This document shows, one piece after another, positions 25,401 through 32,794 of a DNA stretch of 45,305 bases (positions are counted from its first letter, which is position 1; every line of letters begins with the position of its first letter). Below the pieces are notes generated by a model, which worked only from the letters and a program-made list of their open reading frames with translations, searched no databases and was not told where the DNA came from. Made by a program: the position numbers and the translations under genes. Source of the DNA: Veillonella caviae (lineage in GTDB: Bacteria > Bacillota > Negativicutes > Veillonellales > Veillonellaceae); assembly GCF_003992125.1 (NCBI RefSeq), contig NZ_RQUY01000016.1, positions 1 through 45,305 of the forward strand, in the 5' to 3' direction.

Positions 25401-27523
25401 GTTCTGCAAAAGTGAATTTGTACGATGCCAATCGTCATAGTTTTGAACAGCGTATCCGTCTTGGCTTTGACGCTCGTCTTAATCCGTTCACTAATCTCTC
25501 TGTTATCGGTAGCATGACTGGTATGAGCGGTGTCGATACAAGTTGGACTAAATCTGAGTCGAAAGGATTTAATCATCAACGTCTTGATACGGTTAATCTT
25601 ACTAGACATGTTAAAAAATGGGATATTTCTGTAGGACGCTTGAATGAACCTATGGGTGTAAGCGGTTATTGGTTCGGTCAATCCTATGATGGAGCTCGTG
25701 TTGTATGGACTGGTAATGATACACAAGTACGTGTTGGGGTAGGGAACTTTAAACACAATACTGGTATTAGTGACTCTGCGTATACACATGTGGTGCATAA
25801 AGCGATTAGTAGACCGCCAACTGCAGCGGAATTAATTGGTATTAACCGCGATGATTATCCGTATGATATCAATAATGCAACTAAAGCAGGCTCTGATGGA
25901 GAGGCAAAGGGTTCGAAAGATGCTGCAGCACCAGATAGTCCTACGGGTATTTATGAGTCCACTTATAAAGGTAAGACTGATAGCATTTATTTCTATCAAC
26001 AACTTAAAGAGTTACAAGATGAATATGATGCTTATAAAGCAACATTAAATTTAAATTGGAGTAATCCAAATCGGGATCAAGACATTGAAAAAGCTAACAC
26101 TAAATTAGCAGAGACTCAACAAAAACAAGCCCAAATCATGAGTCGATTACAAGATATTCTTACCAAAGCATATCCTTCAGATATGGCTGAGAAACAATTC
26201 TCTCTTGCTATACCTTCTGGTGGTTATGCAATGTATGAGATTACTAATAAGCAGACAGGGGAGAAACTTTATAAGACTGGTGATTTAATGTACAATGTGA
26301 CATCTTCCTTGTACCCTGAATCTTTAAAAGAGCAAGCAAAAGGGCTTATCATATCTAGCGATAATAAAGAGGCTCTACTAAATCCAAAAGAGTATATGGA
26401 TAATCATAGTGCGGAAATTAACGAGGCTGTTGCCGCTATTGCAAAATATAATGCTACAGATAACTGGAGTAACTATAATCATAGCGAGCTTGATGTTGTT
26501 TGGGTTAAACAAGCTGACGGCACGTTTAAACAATCGTATGATTATTTCGGACAACCGGCAAATAATTATGAATTTACTGGGTTCCTAGGTGCTAAGACTT
26601 ATAAATATGATAGCGGAAGCTATGTATTTAGCGATTATAACGCTAAAGATGATATTTATAAGAAGAACTTTACATTGTCCTCTAGCGACTGGGGCGCTGG
26701 TGGATCAGAATATGGTTGGGGCATGACTCCTGCAATGTTTAACTATCTATATAATTTAGAAAAAGTTGTACATGATGCAGAAGGTGAAAATAAGTTACCT
26801 CGTGAAGCCATCGGTAAAATTATTGGTAATATTATTGAAACAGAAGGTGTTGTTCTTGAAAAAGATACAATTCCACCTATTGAAACGGCAGCCTTTGTCC
26901 AAGTGAAAAAGCAAATTGGAAATCGTCTTGGCTTACAAGCATGGTACTTACGCTCCTTTAATGGTAGTAAACGTACATTCTTAAATGCTAATGGTAATGG
27001 CAATGATGAACAAAGCTTCTCTAATATAGCAAATGTATTTGGCATTGGCGCTAAATATCAAATCGGTGAAAGTGCAGTATTTACTTTAGATTATGGTCAA
27101 AACAGATCGAAGTTTGGTCGCTACATGAATGGTAATACGGTATATGATCATGAACGTGGAACTGCAGACTTCACTATTAAAGGACATCAAATGGGTGGTA
27201 CACCACACTTCTGGATGGCACGACTTGATATTGGTCGTTCGGATCTAGATGTTCCTAAATCCTGGAATGCATTCATCGATTATAAATATTTTGCTCACGG
27301 CTCATTCCTCGGTGGTAATGGTACAGGTGCTGTACCAGATCGTTACCTCGATGGTATTCGTAGCTTTACATTCGGTGCTGGATATGTACCGCGCAAGGAT
27401 TTACTCCTTGAAGCCTTCTATACATTTGATGCGAAGGGCACAAATAAACGAGATACTTTATATGGTAGTGAAAGCTTTAAGTTAGGCGATTATGCAAGAA
27501 TTCAAGGCACCTATAGGTTCTAA
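22457..27523 (+). CDS. Double-barrel TonB-dependent receptor fused to a porin-like barrel (receptor 2)
   Basis: A 1,688-residue paralogue of receptor 1 with the same plan: signal peptide (cleaved after VVWA at residue 29), 'TTDVVHVKGTWAEEE', plug, then a barrel closing near residue 894 ('MMYFGINNIFNHRDDDRA', 'YRIGVNLKFGGG'). A Gly/Asn-rich linker (about 895-925) leads to a second porin-like barrel to the end ('GDYARIQGTYRF'). The insert in the second barrel (about 1177-1447) differs strongly from receptor 1, while its flanks ('LPREAIGK', 'DTIPPIETAAFVQVK') are conserved. 'YTEPGMGELWYNW' and 'GNPNLKPEKS' are present. AGGAGGG precedes ATG. ExbB begins 36 bases past its stop, so it probably heads the operon. 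Ligand is likely heme or a ferric chelate, inferred from neighbours. Confidence 0.88.
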   Translation: MTRWGHTKRSIILSSAVALWLSAPLVVWADNATVTTDVVHVKGTWAEEEGKLNPQQVQIITKKEIEKKQAKSVEDIIFTQTGVSRTVDAMGRVGVSIRGAEARHTLILVDGQPVLGDFDKYSGAADEVQRLGAENVERIEVIQGAASAKYGSDAVGGVVNIITKKALKTPTLQLNAEGMRRKSDGDIFPFQNFYIRADSGQMGKLKVGLSGSKRDLMPVLASVNRRASGMAFDYFKHNFKPNVLRYFGDASDIGLVATYEANKNNKFEMRVNRYTEDLVRDIKHSDSDLEPQQHFKRTAGRNTINLAWNAKVGKSDWTIETNYSRIKEDDVALINYTGRSSYEGSNELRYIDNIDHRQLNLRLNANTQLNNKHRLSYGVSYAREEGSGSRLKSSPNTSTMYIDPWEYDKSLLVDKLDRLVRRKGDNSVRVYSHIHDYKFIKSSNGMPQWDMDYEYYGAETDTQKPGITYDDYVNYGLSQGAISSWSSTAPNNLPITEEFRSRYNALKARLEAENPEMAATRSNIVGDYFKYGESSDPEMRKKAPKLNGKAFLEEYRNRDQRLTTGSGTIRKMNAYISDTWQVNKNLTFVPIIRLDNSSLFGSNLSVSMGMTYNVKGNPHRRFKANVGTGYTEPGMGELWYNWEMYASNPVGIGVAKLGWYWAGNPNLKPEKSFNIDMSLEGENKNTYARVGVFHNRIKNYMSVYFTGEFQDFAPYLKGDAKYQRAPDMIYSFKNIGMAEITGLQAEVQQKFGKYWSGKLGYTYLHAINKSDPTMPRQLLDKPVHKVDIGVTYDNPKTGWNGSIWGDYYINMLDSNTLNNGGNYWPDILSGDAGVYKKQVYQKKTFGIWNLMVQKRFNKNAMMYFGINNIFNHRDDDRATQERVYRIGVNLKFGGGDAKTSPTGKDANQGAHVNGGGTNGASSNETEVQNVSDVIKLTDFVRPDFDTTKERGVTFIGDYRARWMSHDGTNRPQSPFRANSAIGSAKVNLYDANRHSFEQRIRLGFDARLNPFTNLSVIGSMTGMSGVDTSWTKSESKGFNHQRLDTVNLTRHVKKWDISVGRLNEPMGVSGYWFGQSYDGARVVWTGNDTQVRVGVGNFKHNTGISDSAYTHVVHKAISRPPTAAELIGINRDDYPYDINNATKAGSDGEAKGSKDAAAPDSPTGIYESTYKGKTDSIYFYQQLKELQDEYDAYKATLNLNWSNPNRDQDIEKANTKLAETQQKQAQIMSRLQDILTKAYPSDMAEKQFSLAIPSGGYAMYEITNKQTGEKLYKTGDLMYNVTSSLYPESLKEQAKGLIISSDNKEALLNPKEYMDNHSAEINEAVAAIAKYNATDNWSNYNHSELDVVWVKQADGTFKQSYDYFGQPANNYEFTGFLGAKTYKYDSGSYVFSDYNAKDDIYKKNFTLSSSDWGAGGSEYGWGMTPAMFNYLYNLEKVVHDAEGENKLPREAIGKIIGNIIETEGVVLEKDTIPPIETAAFVQVKKQIGNRLGLQAWYLRSFNGSKRTFLNANGNGNDEQSFSNIANVFGIGAKYQIGESAVFTLDYGQNRSKFGRYMNGNTVYDHERGTADFTIKGHQMGGTPHFWMARLDIGRSDLDVPKSWNAFIDYKYFAHGSFLGGNGTGAVPDRYLDGIRSFTFGAGYVPRKDLLLEAFYTFDAKGTNKRDTLYGSESFKLGDYARIQGTYRF

Positions 27524-27559
27524 TGTGCAGTCTGTAAACAGATAGAAAGGTTTATTAAT

Positions 27560-28177
27560 ATGGAAAATCTAAATTATGTCATTCACTTATTTCATAGTGG
27601 CGGGTATGTAATGTATCCATTATTATTCTTGTCTCTTATGGTCATTGCTATCGCTGTAGAACGCGCTTTCTACTATCGTAAATATGCAGGAAAAACCTAT
27701 TTAGTGACCCATGCGGTTAATGAGTATGCAAAATTACAAAAATGGGATGAAATTAAAAAGATAATTAAAGAAAACCCATCCATTGCAAGTCGTATTGCTG
27801 AAGCTGGTTTGGCAAATGGTGACACTGAAGAAGGTATGAAAACGGCATTCTCTGATCAAATGGGGGTTGATGCAGTAGGTTTCAGAAAATATATGGACTA
27901 CTTAAGTGCAACCGTTACAATTTCTCCATTGTTGGGTCTACTTGGTACTGTAACAGGTATGATTGGTTCCTTTAGTATCCTTGATTCTGGTGCTGGTGCA
28001 TCTGCCATTACTGGTGGTGTAGGGGAAGCCCTCATCGCAACGGCATCTGGCTTATGTGTAGCAATCATAGCCTTTATCGTGTATACATTCTTTAGTCATC
28101 GTTTGGATTCTATTATCAATCAAATAGAAAATATGTGCGTTAATATTATTACCGCAAAACGAGAAGGGTGGAAATAA
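27560..28177 (+). CDS. exbB: ExbB (MotA/TolQ/ExbB proton channel)
   Basis: A 205-residue inner-membrane protein with three membrane segments: near residues 15-35 ('MYPLLFLSLMVIAIAVERAF'), 115-140 and 155-180. 'ISPLLGLLGTVTGMIGSF' and 'GGVGEALIATASGLCVAI' are the family signatures for the second and third helices that line the proton path. With ExbD it converts proton-motive force into movement of TonB. GAAAGG lies 14 bases upstream of ATG. It follows receptor 2 directly and precedes exbD by two bases. TolQ is an alternative, but the company of TonB and receptors favours ExbB. Confidence 0.94.
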   Translation: MENLNYVIHLFHSGGYVMYPLLFLSLMVIAIAVERAFYYRKYAGKTYLVTHAVNEYAKLQKWDEIKKIIKENPSIASRIAEAGLANGDTEEGMKTAFSDQMGVDAVGFRKYMDYLSATVTISPLLGLLGTVTGMIGSFSILDSGAGASAITGGVGEALIATASGLCVAIIAFIVYTFFSHRLDSIINQIENMCVNIITAKREGWK

Positions 28178-28179
28178 CT

Positions 28180-28587
28180 ATGAATCTACAAAGTTTTCGT
28201 ATGAAATCTAAGCCTGAATTCATGATTATCCCTATGATTGATATCATATTTTTCTTATTGGTATTTTTCATGATGAATAGCTTACAAACTGTTGCTCAAA
28301 AGGCATTATCTGTACAGTTGCCACAGGCTACAACAGCATCTGTACCTGCTCAATTACCGGTGGTGCTTACTTTAGATGCCGAAGGTCATATTACGATTGA
28401 TAATGTTTCAATGAGCATTGATGCAGCAGAAGTAATGGTAAAAGAACGAATTGCACAAAACCCAAATGCTAGTGTTATATTGCAAGCGGATAAACGTTCA
28501 GCACATGGACAAGTAGTAGCGATTATGGACATGCTTAAACAAGCGGGCATTAAACGCTTAGCTATTGCAGCAGAACAGAAAGGATAA
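28180..28587 (+). CDS. exbD: ExbD (ExbD/TolR proton-channel partner)
   Basis: A 135-residue protein with one N-terminal membrane helix, 'IPMIDIIFFLLVFFMMNS'; Asp21 corresponds to the essential proton-carrying Asp of ExbD. The rest is the periplasmic domain ('VVLTLDAEGHITIDN', 'VILQADKRSAHGQVVAIMD'). A frame open from GTG 28168 overlaps exbB, but the ATG at 28180 follows AAGGGTGG and is preferred. tonB starts two bases after the stop. Confidence 0.94.
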   Translation: MNLQSFRMKSKPEFMIIPMIDIIFFLLVFFMMNSLQTVAQKALSVQLPQATTASVPAQLPVVLTLDAEGHITIDNVSMSIDAAEVMVKERIAQNPNASVILQADKRSAHGQVVAIMDMLKQAGIKRLAIAAEQKG

Positions 28588-28589
28588 CT

Positions 28590-29387
28590 ATGGGATTAGG
28601 CATATCATGGAAAAAAGCAGCCATAATATCCGCCGTAGTTCATCTAATTATTCTCTTTATTACCGTTATTTTTTTCGTAGTTGTTCCGGCTATTCAAGAG
28701 CAAGAAACCTATGAAGTCGATCTCACCCAAAGTGTGCTCGATGATGGCGGTAGTGGTCACGCTGGTGGTGGCGGCGGTGATAGATCATCTCTATTTCCAA
28801 AGCCATTGTCTGCAGATGAAATGTCGGCAAGGACAAAGGCTGTAGTAGCGAATGTAGAACCATCTACAGCGACGGATATTCCTGATGCGGTAGATGTCCC
28901 AAGCAAGGGTAGTGAAAATAAATCAGATATATCTGCTGAAAGCGGAGGTTCTGGTAATGGAGCAGGTTCTGGTGGTGGCGAAGGTGGAGGTTATGGCACT
29001 GGAATAGGAACTGGTGTTGGCGATGGTGAAGGCGAAGGTGAAGGATCAGGTACGGGCAAAGGTTCTGGCAATGGATATGGTAGAGCCCATGTTGCTTTTG
29101 ATGAGCTAGGATTTTATAACGCTGTAAACAATCACAAGGTAATTCCTCAACAATATATTCGTCAACATAGAGAGGTTCATGAAACAATTTACGTATTTGT
29201 ACGTATTGATACAGATGGTAATGCAGTTGAACAATATGTTAGCTCAGGTGATGATCCATTGTTGAGAGAAGAAGCTATGGCTGCCGTAAGCCGTGCATTA
29301 CCATATTCAAATCCAACAGGTGGTGTACAACCAGTAACTGTTCCTGTGCGATTTGACCTATCTGAAGGCACAGATGACGATGATTAA
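28590..29387 (+). CDS. tonB: TonB-like energy transducer with a Gly-rich spacer
   Basis: A 265-residue protein anchored by one helix (about residues 11-33) with a periplasmic C-terminal TonB domain (about 175-258; 'VFVRIDTDGNAVEQYVSSG', 'LPYSNPTGGVQPVTVPVRF'). Between them lies a long spacer with two Gly-rich stretches (51-63 and about 118-165, repeats such as GEGEGEGSGTGKGSG) instead of the Pro-Glu/Pro-Lys spacer of classical TonB. It would carry energy from ExbB/ExbD to the two receptors. AGAAAGGA precedes ATG. Place in the operon and domain order support the call. Confidence 0.88.
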   Translation: MGLGISWKKAAIISAVVHLIILFITVIFFVVVPAIQEQETYEVDLTQSVLDDGGSGHAGGGGGDRSSLFPKPLSADEMSARTKAVVANVEPSTATDIPDAVDVPSKGSENKSDISAESGGSGNGAGSGGGEGGGYGTGIGTGVGDGEGEGEGSGTGKGSGNGYGRAHVAFDELGFYNAVNNHKVIPQQYIRQHREVHETIYVFVRIDTDGNAVEQYVSSGDDPLLREEAMAAVSRALPYSNPTGGVQPVTVPVRFDLSEGTDDDD

Positions 29388-29412
29388 TTAGACATAATGT
29401 AAGGAGATTACT

Positions 29413-29931
29413 ATGAGTACTATTATTTTATATTCTTCCCTCACAGGAAATACAAAAAGCGTAGCGGAGGCGATTGCCTCTGTTATGCCAGAGGGTACAC
29501 CTTGTGTACCGATAAAAGAGACACCTGCTAATTTAGTGGATTACGACACTGTATTTGTAGGTTTTTGGGTGGATCGAGGCACAGCTAATAAAGAAGCGGC
29601 TAAGTTGATTGAAACGCTTACTAATAAACATGTAATATTCTTTGCTACATTAGGTATGTATGCTGATTCTGATCATGCTCGTGAAAGTATTGAAAAAGCA
29701 GCTACATTATTACCTAATCAAGAATCTCTTGTAGATGGTTTTGTATGCCAAGGTAAAATCGATCCTAAGGTTATCGAGATGATGTATAAAATGTTCCCAC
29801 CAGGATCGGCACATGGTCAAAGTCCTGAACGGGATGCATTGCATAAAGCCGCAGAAACACATCCTGATGAACAGGATTTTGCAAATGCGAAAGAGTTTGC
29901 TAAATCTGTGCTTGCAAAGTTGCAAGGCTAA
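29413..29931 (+). CDS. Flavodoxin family protein
   Basis: A 172-residue soluble FMN-type electron carrier. The phosphate-binding loop is 'LYSSLTGNTKSVAEAI' (Ser8-Thr14). 'DYDTVFVGFWVDRGTANKE' and 'KHVIFFATLGMY' match the FMN-isoalloxazine loops of the short flavodoxin family. It lies between tonB and the HutW-type radical SAM gene, so it probably feeds electrons to that enzyme; flavodoxins are paired with heme-degrading radical SAM proteins in other anaerobes such as Fusobacterium. AAGGAG precedes ATG by six bases. Confidence 0.88.
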   Translation: MSTIILYSSLTGNTKSVAEAIASVMPEGTPCVPIKETPANLVDYDTVFVGFWVDRGTANKEAAKLIETLTNKHVIFFATLGMYADSDHARESIEKAATLLPNQESLVDGFVCQGKIDPKVIEMMYKMFPPGSAHGQSPERDALHKAAETHPDEQDFANAKEFAKSVLAKLQG

Positions 29932-29950
29932 TGGGTGAAAGGGGAAACGT

Positions 29951-31591
29951 ATGAGTTTAGCAAGCTTTTTTGAATCGATTCCAGAAAAACAAAGAAATTT
30001 GCAATTAGGATTGGAATGTGACAATCCTATGAGTGGCGCTTTTCCTCATAAACGCGTTGTTCATGCTGGCCTTAATGGGACTTTAATTTCACCGAAGGAA
30101 TCGCAAGCCGTATGGAACACTGTAATGAGTGGTACACCTAAGAAGGGGCAAATGCAGTGTGCTTATATACATATTCCATTCTGCAAGACAAAATGCACGT
30201 ACTGTGGATTCTTTCAAAATGGTACAAGTCAGAATATTGAAGACCAATATATTGATGGATTAATTGGCGAACTTAAGTTGGCTAGTGAAAGCCCACGCTT
30301 AAAGGAGGGGCTTATCCACGCTGTATTTATTGGTGGTGGTACACCGACCTCTTTATCTCCAGCAAATTCAGAGCGTTTATTAAAAGCGATTAAGGAATAT
30401 TTACCATTAGCTAATGACTATGAGCTTACATTAGAAGGTCGTATCCATGATTTAATCCCAGAGAATCTTGAAGTATGGATGAGTAATGGAGTTAACCGTA
30501 TGTCCATCGGTGTTCAGTCATTTAATACTAAGGTACGCCAAATGGTAGGACGATTAGATACAAAAGAGACTGTATTGGAGCGTTTAGCGACCTTAAAGTC
30601 CTATGGTCAATGCTCCGTTGTTATCGACTTAATCTTTGGATTACCAGGTCAAACGATGGATGTTTGGGAGCAAGATTTAGCCGATTTAGTCAGCTCTGGC
30701 GTTGATGGGGCTGATTTGTATCAATTGAATGTATTCGACGGTAGTGATCTGAATCGTGATATTGTTAGTGGTAAGGTGCCGCCAGCTGCGACAACTGCTA
30801 TGCAAGGTGAAATGTTTGAATTTGGTCGCACTTACTTAGAGGCTCGTGCCTATCGTAGATTGAGTTCTGCACACTGGAGCGCCAATAATCGTGAACGTAG
30901 TTTATATAATATGTTGGCTAAAGCGGGTGTACCGATGTTCCCATTTGGCAGTGGTGCCGGCGGCAATGTGGATTGTTATGGTATGATGTTACATCGCGCT
31001 CTGAAACCATATGAAGATATGGTAAGTCGCGGTGAAAAACCATTTATGGCACTTATGAAGCAAAGTGATTTACAACCATTTGTCAATCAAGTTGTAAGTC
31101 AGTTAGAACAAGGTTATTTAAATATCAATACACTAGTGGCTATGGATTCACGTTTAGGTGAATTGCATTGGCTATATAAGTTATGGGAAGAACGTGGGCT
31201 AGTTACTTATAATGGTTTGTTATATAAATTAACGGCAGCTGGTGAATTCTGGACGGTTAATATTACACAAAGCACTTTGGAGGCGATGGAATATATTATG
31301 ACTGGTAAAAACTCCTTTGCCTTAGAATCTGTAGCTGCTCAAGATACGAAAACAACATCAAAAGAAAATCCAAATCAAGAGGTGCGTGGTATTGGTCAAG
31401 GTAAGGCTAATATTTCTGTACCAACAGATGAAGATACAGAGGTACAACGTAAAGAAGCGCTTATCGCAAAAGCAAAAGAGGAAATTGCTAAGAGTGGTGC
31501 TTCTGGTGAATCAGCTAACCGCATGATACAAGCCATGTATAATTTGAGTGCTGATGAAATTGAATACATGATGGAACGTATGATGTCCTAA
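29951..31591 (+). CDS. hutW: HutW/ChuW-type radical SAM enzyme (anaerobic heme degradation)
   Basis: A 546-residue HemN-like radical SAM protein. The cluster motif is C78-x3-C82-x2-C85 ('HIPFCKTKCTYCGFF'), with 'FIGGGTPTSLSP' and 'RMSIGVQSFN' following as in the HemN/HutW family. The N-terminal ~65 residues ('FPHKRVVHAGLNG') are typical of HutW/ChuW, which opens heme without oxygen, releasing iron and a linear tetrapyrrole. HemN and HemW are alternatives, but position behind receptors, ExbBD-TonB and flavodoxin favours HutW. After about residue 445 there is an unusual ~100-residue tail: a polar linker then helices ending 'IEYMMERMMS'. GAAAGGGG precedes the start. Confidence 0.87.
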   Translation: MSLASFFESIPEKQRNLQLGLECDNPMSGAFPHKRVVHAGLNGTLISPKESQAVWNTVMSGTPKKGQMQCAYIHIPFCKTKCTYCGFFQNGTSQNIEDQYIDGLIGELKLASESPRLKEGLIHAVFIGGGTPTSLSPANSERLLKAIKEYLPLANDYELTLEGRIHDLIPENLEVWMSNGVNRMSIGVQSFNTKVRQMVGRLDTKETVLERLATLKSYGQCSVVIDLIFGLPGQTMDVWEQDLADLVSSGVDGADLYQLNVFDGSDLNRDIVSGKVPPAATTAMQGEMFEFGRTYLEARAYRRLSSAHWSANNRERSLYNMLAKAGVPMFPFGSGAGGNVDCYGMMLHRALKPYEDMVSRGEKPFMALMKQSDLQPFVNQVVSQLEQGYLNINTLVAMDSRLGELHWLYKLWEERGLVTYNGLLYKLTAAGEFWTVNITQSTLEAMEYIMTGKNSFALESVAAQDTKTTSKENPNQEVRGIGQGKANISVPTDEDTEVQRKEALIAKAKEEIAKSGASGESANRMIQAMYNLSADEIEYMMERMMS

Positions 31592-31629
31592 TTATCCTTA
31601 ACAACCTCTCATATAAATAACTACAAACA

Positions 31630-31658
31630 TTGACAGGTACGTTTTATCTTAGTATTAA
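31630..31658 (+). promoter_or_regulatory. Probable promoter of the kinase/K+ uptake genes
   Basis: TTGACA (31630-31635), a 17-base spacer and TATTAA (31653-31658). The -10 touches the left arm of the terminator hairpin that follows. A weaker TATACA near 31770 is another candidate. Confidence 0.5.
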
Positions 31659-31736
31659 AACCCTAGATTACGATATATTCTTTACACTAGATTACTTAGT
31701 TTAGTAGGAATATAGTGTGGTTTAGGGTTTACTTTT
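31657..31736 (+). terminator. Terminator of the heme-type locus
   Basis: AAAACCCTA (31657-31665) pairs with TTTAGGGTTT (31721-31730), with smaller pairings inside the long loop, then ACTTTTTG. It is the first good terminator after receptor 2, so the run from receptor 2 to hutW is probably one transcript. Confidence 0.65.
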
Positions 31737-31791
31737 TGTTTGTAGAAATGTATTCTGTAAATATAGTTATACAAGGTATTAGGAGGTTTGT

Positions 31792-32790
31792 ATGAATACA
31801 TTTCTTAATGAAATGATAGATATAGTTGGCATTGGAGCTAGTACCCTCGATCGATTTATCGTAGTTCATCATTTTCCCGCAGGACGTGAGGTGCAACAAG
31901 TCATATCCTCTACGACAGATGGAGGCGGACCGGTGGCGACTGCACTAGCTACAGCAGGTAAATATGGATCGAGCACGGTCATGATTGACCGTATCGGCGA
32001 TGATATGGTTGGACGCTATATTTTAGAGGACTTTCATAAATACAATGTCAATACAGAGACTATCCAAGTTGCTGCAAATGCTAAGAGCGGAACTGCAACG
32101 ATTCTTGTAAAAGCCGCAACAGGGGAACGAGCTGTATTTTTTGAACGCTCTACGGCGTCTGAGCCAGAGTTTTGTGAAGCATATAGGGAATTAATAGAAC
32201 AGTCAGCCATATTACATATTAATGGACGCCATCGTCGATTGATGCGCACGGCTATTGAGTTAGCCAATTCCTGTGGAACTATAATTTCCTTAGATGGTGG
32301 TGCTCAACGATACGATGATGATATGAAACCTATTAGCGAATCGTCCCATGTCGTTATTGTGGCTCGCGACTATGCGGAAAAATATACAGGGACTACTAAT
32401 TTAGAAGAGGCTTGTCGTGTCATTCATGATAGAGGTGCTTTAATAGCAGGCGTTACCGATGGAGCAAATGGCAGTTATTTTGTATGGCCTGATGGAACGG
32501 CATATCGATGTCAACCATTTCCACAAGATAATGTAGTAGATACGACTGGTGCAGGGGATAGTTTTCATGGTGCATTCTTATCGAAACTTGCTGCGTCGAT
32601 TCGCCAAGTAAATGCATCGAATGATGAATCTATAAAGCCTATAGATATATTACGATCTTTAGACTATAAACAATTAGAGTCTGCTGCCATTTTTGCATCT
32701 GCTGTGTCTGCTCTCAATACACAGGGCATAGGTGGACGGAGCGCTTTGCCCTCATTAGAAACAGTACTTAACCTAGCTGGATTGGAGTAG
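31792..32790 (+). CDS. PfkB-family carbohydrate kinase
   Basis: A 332-residue ribokinase-like enzyme. 'GGGPVATALATAGKYG' is the N-terminal substrate-side signature and 'DTTGAGDSFHGAF' (from residue 250) is the C-terminal ATP-site signature with the catalytic Asp256. Members phosphorylate sugars or nucleosides; the substrate is not evident. TAGGAGG precedes ATG. trkH-like begins four bases after the stop, an odd pairing with no known functional link. Confidence 0.9.
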   Translation: MNTFLNEMIDIVGIGASTLDRFIVVHHFPAGREVQQVISSTTDGGGPVATALATAGKYGSSTVMIDRIGDDMVGRYILEDFHKYNVNTETIQVAANAKSGTATILVKAATGERAVFFERSTASEPEFCEAYRELIEQSAILHINGRHRRLMRTAIELANSCGTIISLDGGAQRYDDDMKPISESSHVVIVARDYAEKYTGTTNLEEACRVIHDRGALIAGVTDGANGSYFVWPDGTAYRCQPFPQDNVVDTTGAGDSFHGAFLSKLAASIRQVNASNDESIKPIDILRSLDYKQLESAAIFASAVSALNTQGIGGRSALPSLETVLNLAGLE

Positions 32791-32794
32791 ATAT

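Noticed and set aside
19267-25798. Several 100-135 codon minus-strand frames within the receptor genes
   Set aside because: All are opposite clearly coding receptor sequence and lack ribosome sites. They follow from codon bias on the other strand.
17248-27523. A recent tandem duplication of one receptor gene
   Set aside because: The two genes share layout and leaders but differ widely in sequence, most of all in the inserts, so the duplication is old or one copy was acquired separately.
28980-29070. A DNA tandem repeat in tonB as a phase-variation tract
   Set aside because: The GGTGAAGGCGAAGGTGAAGG-type repeats are imperfect and codon-based, without the exact short units that slip readily.
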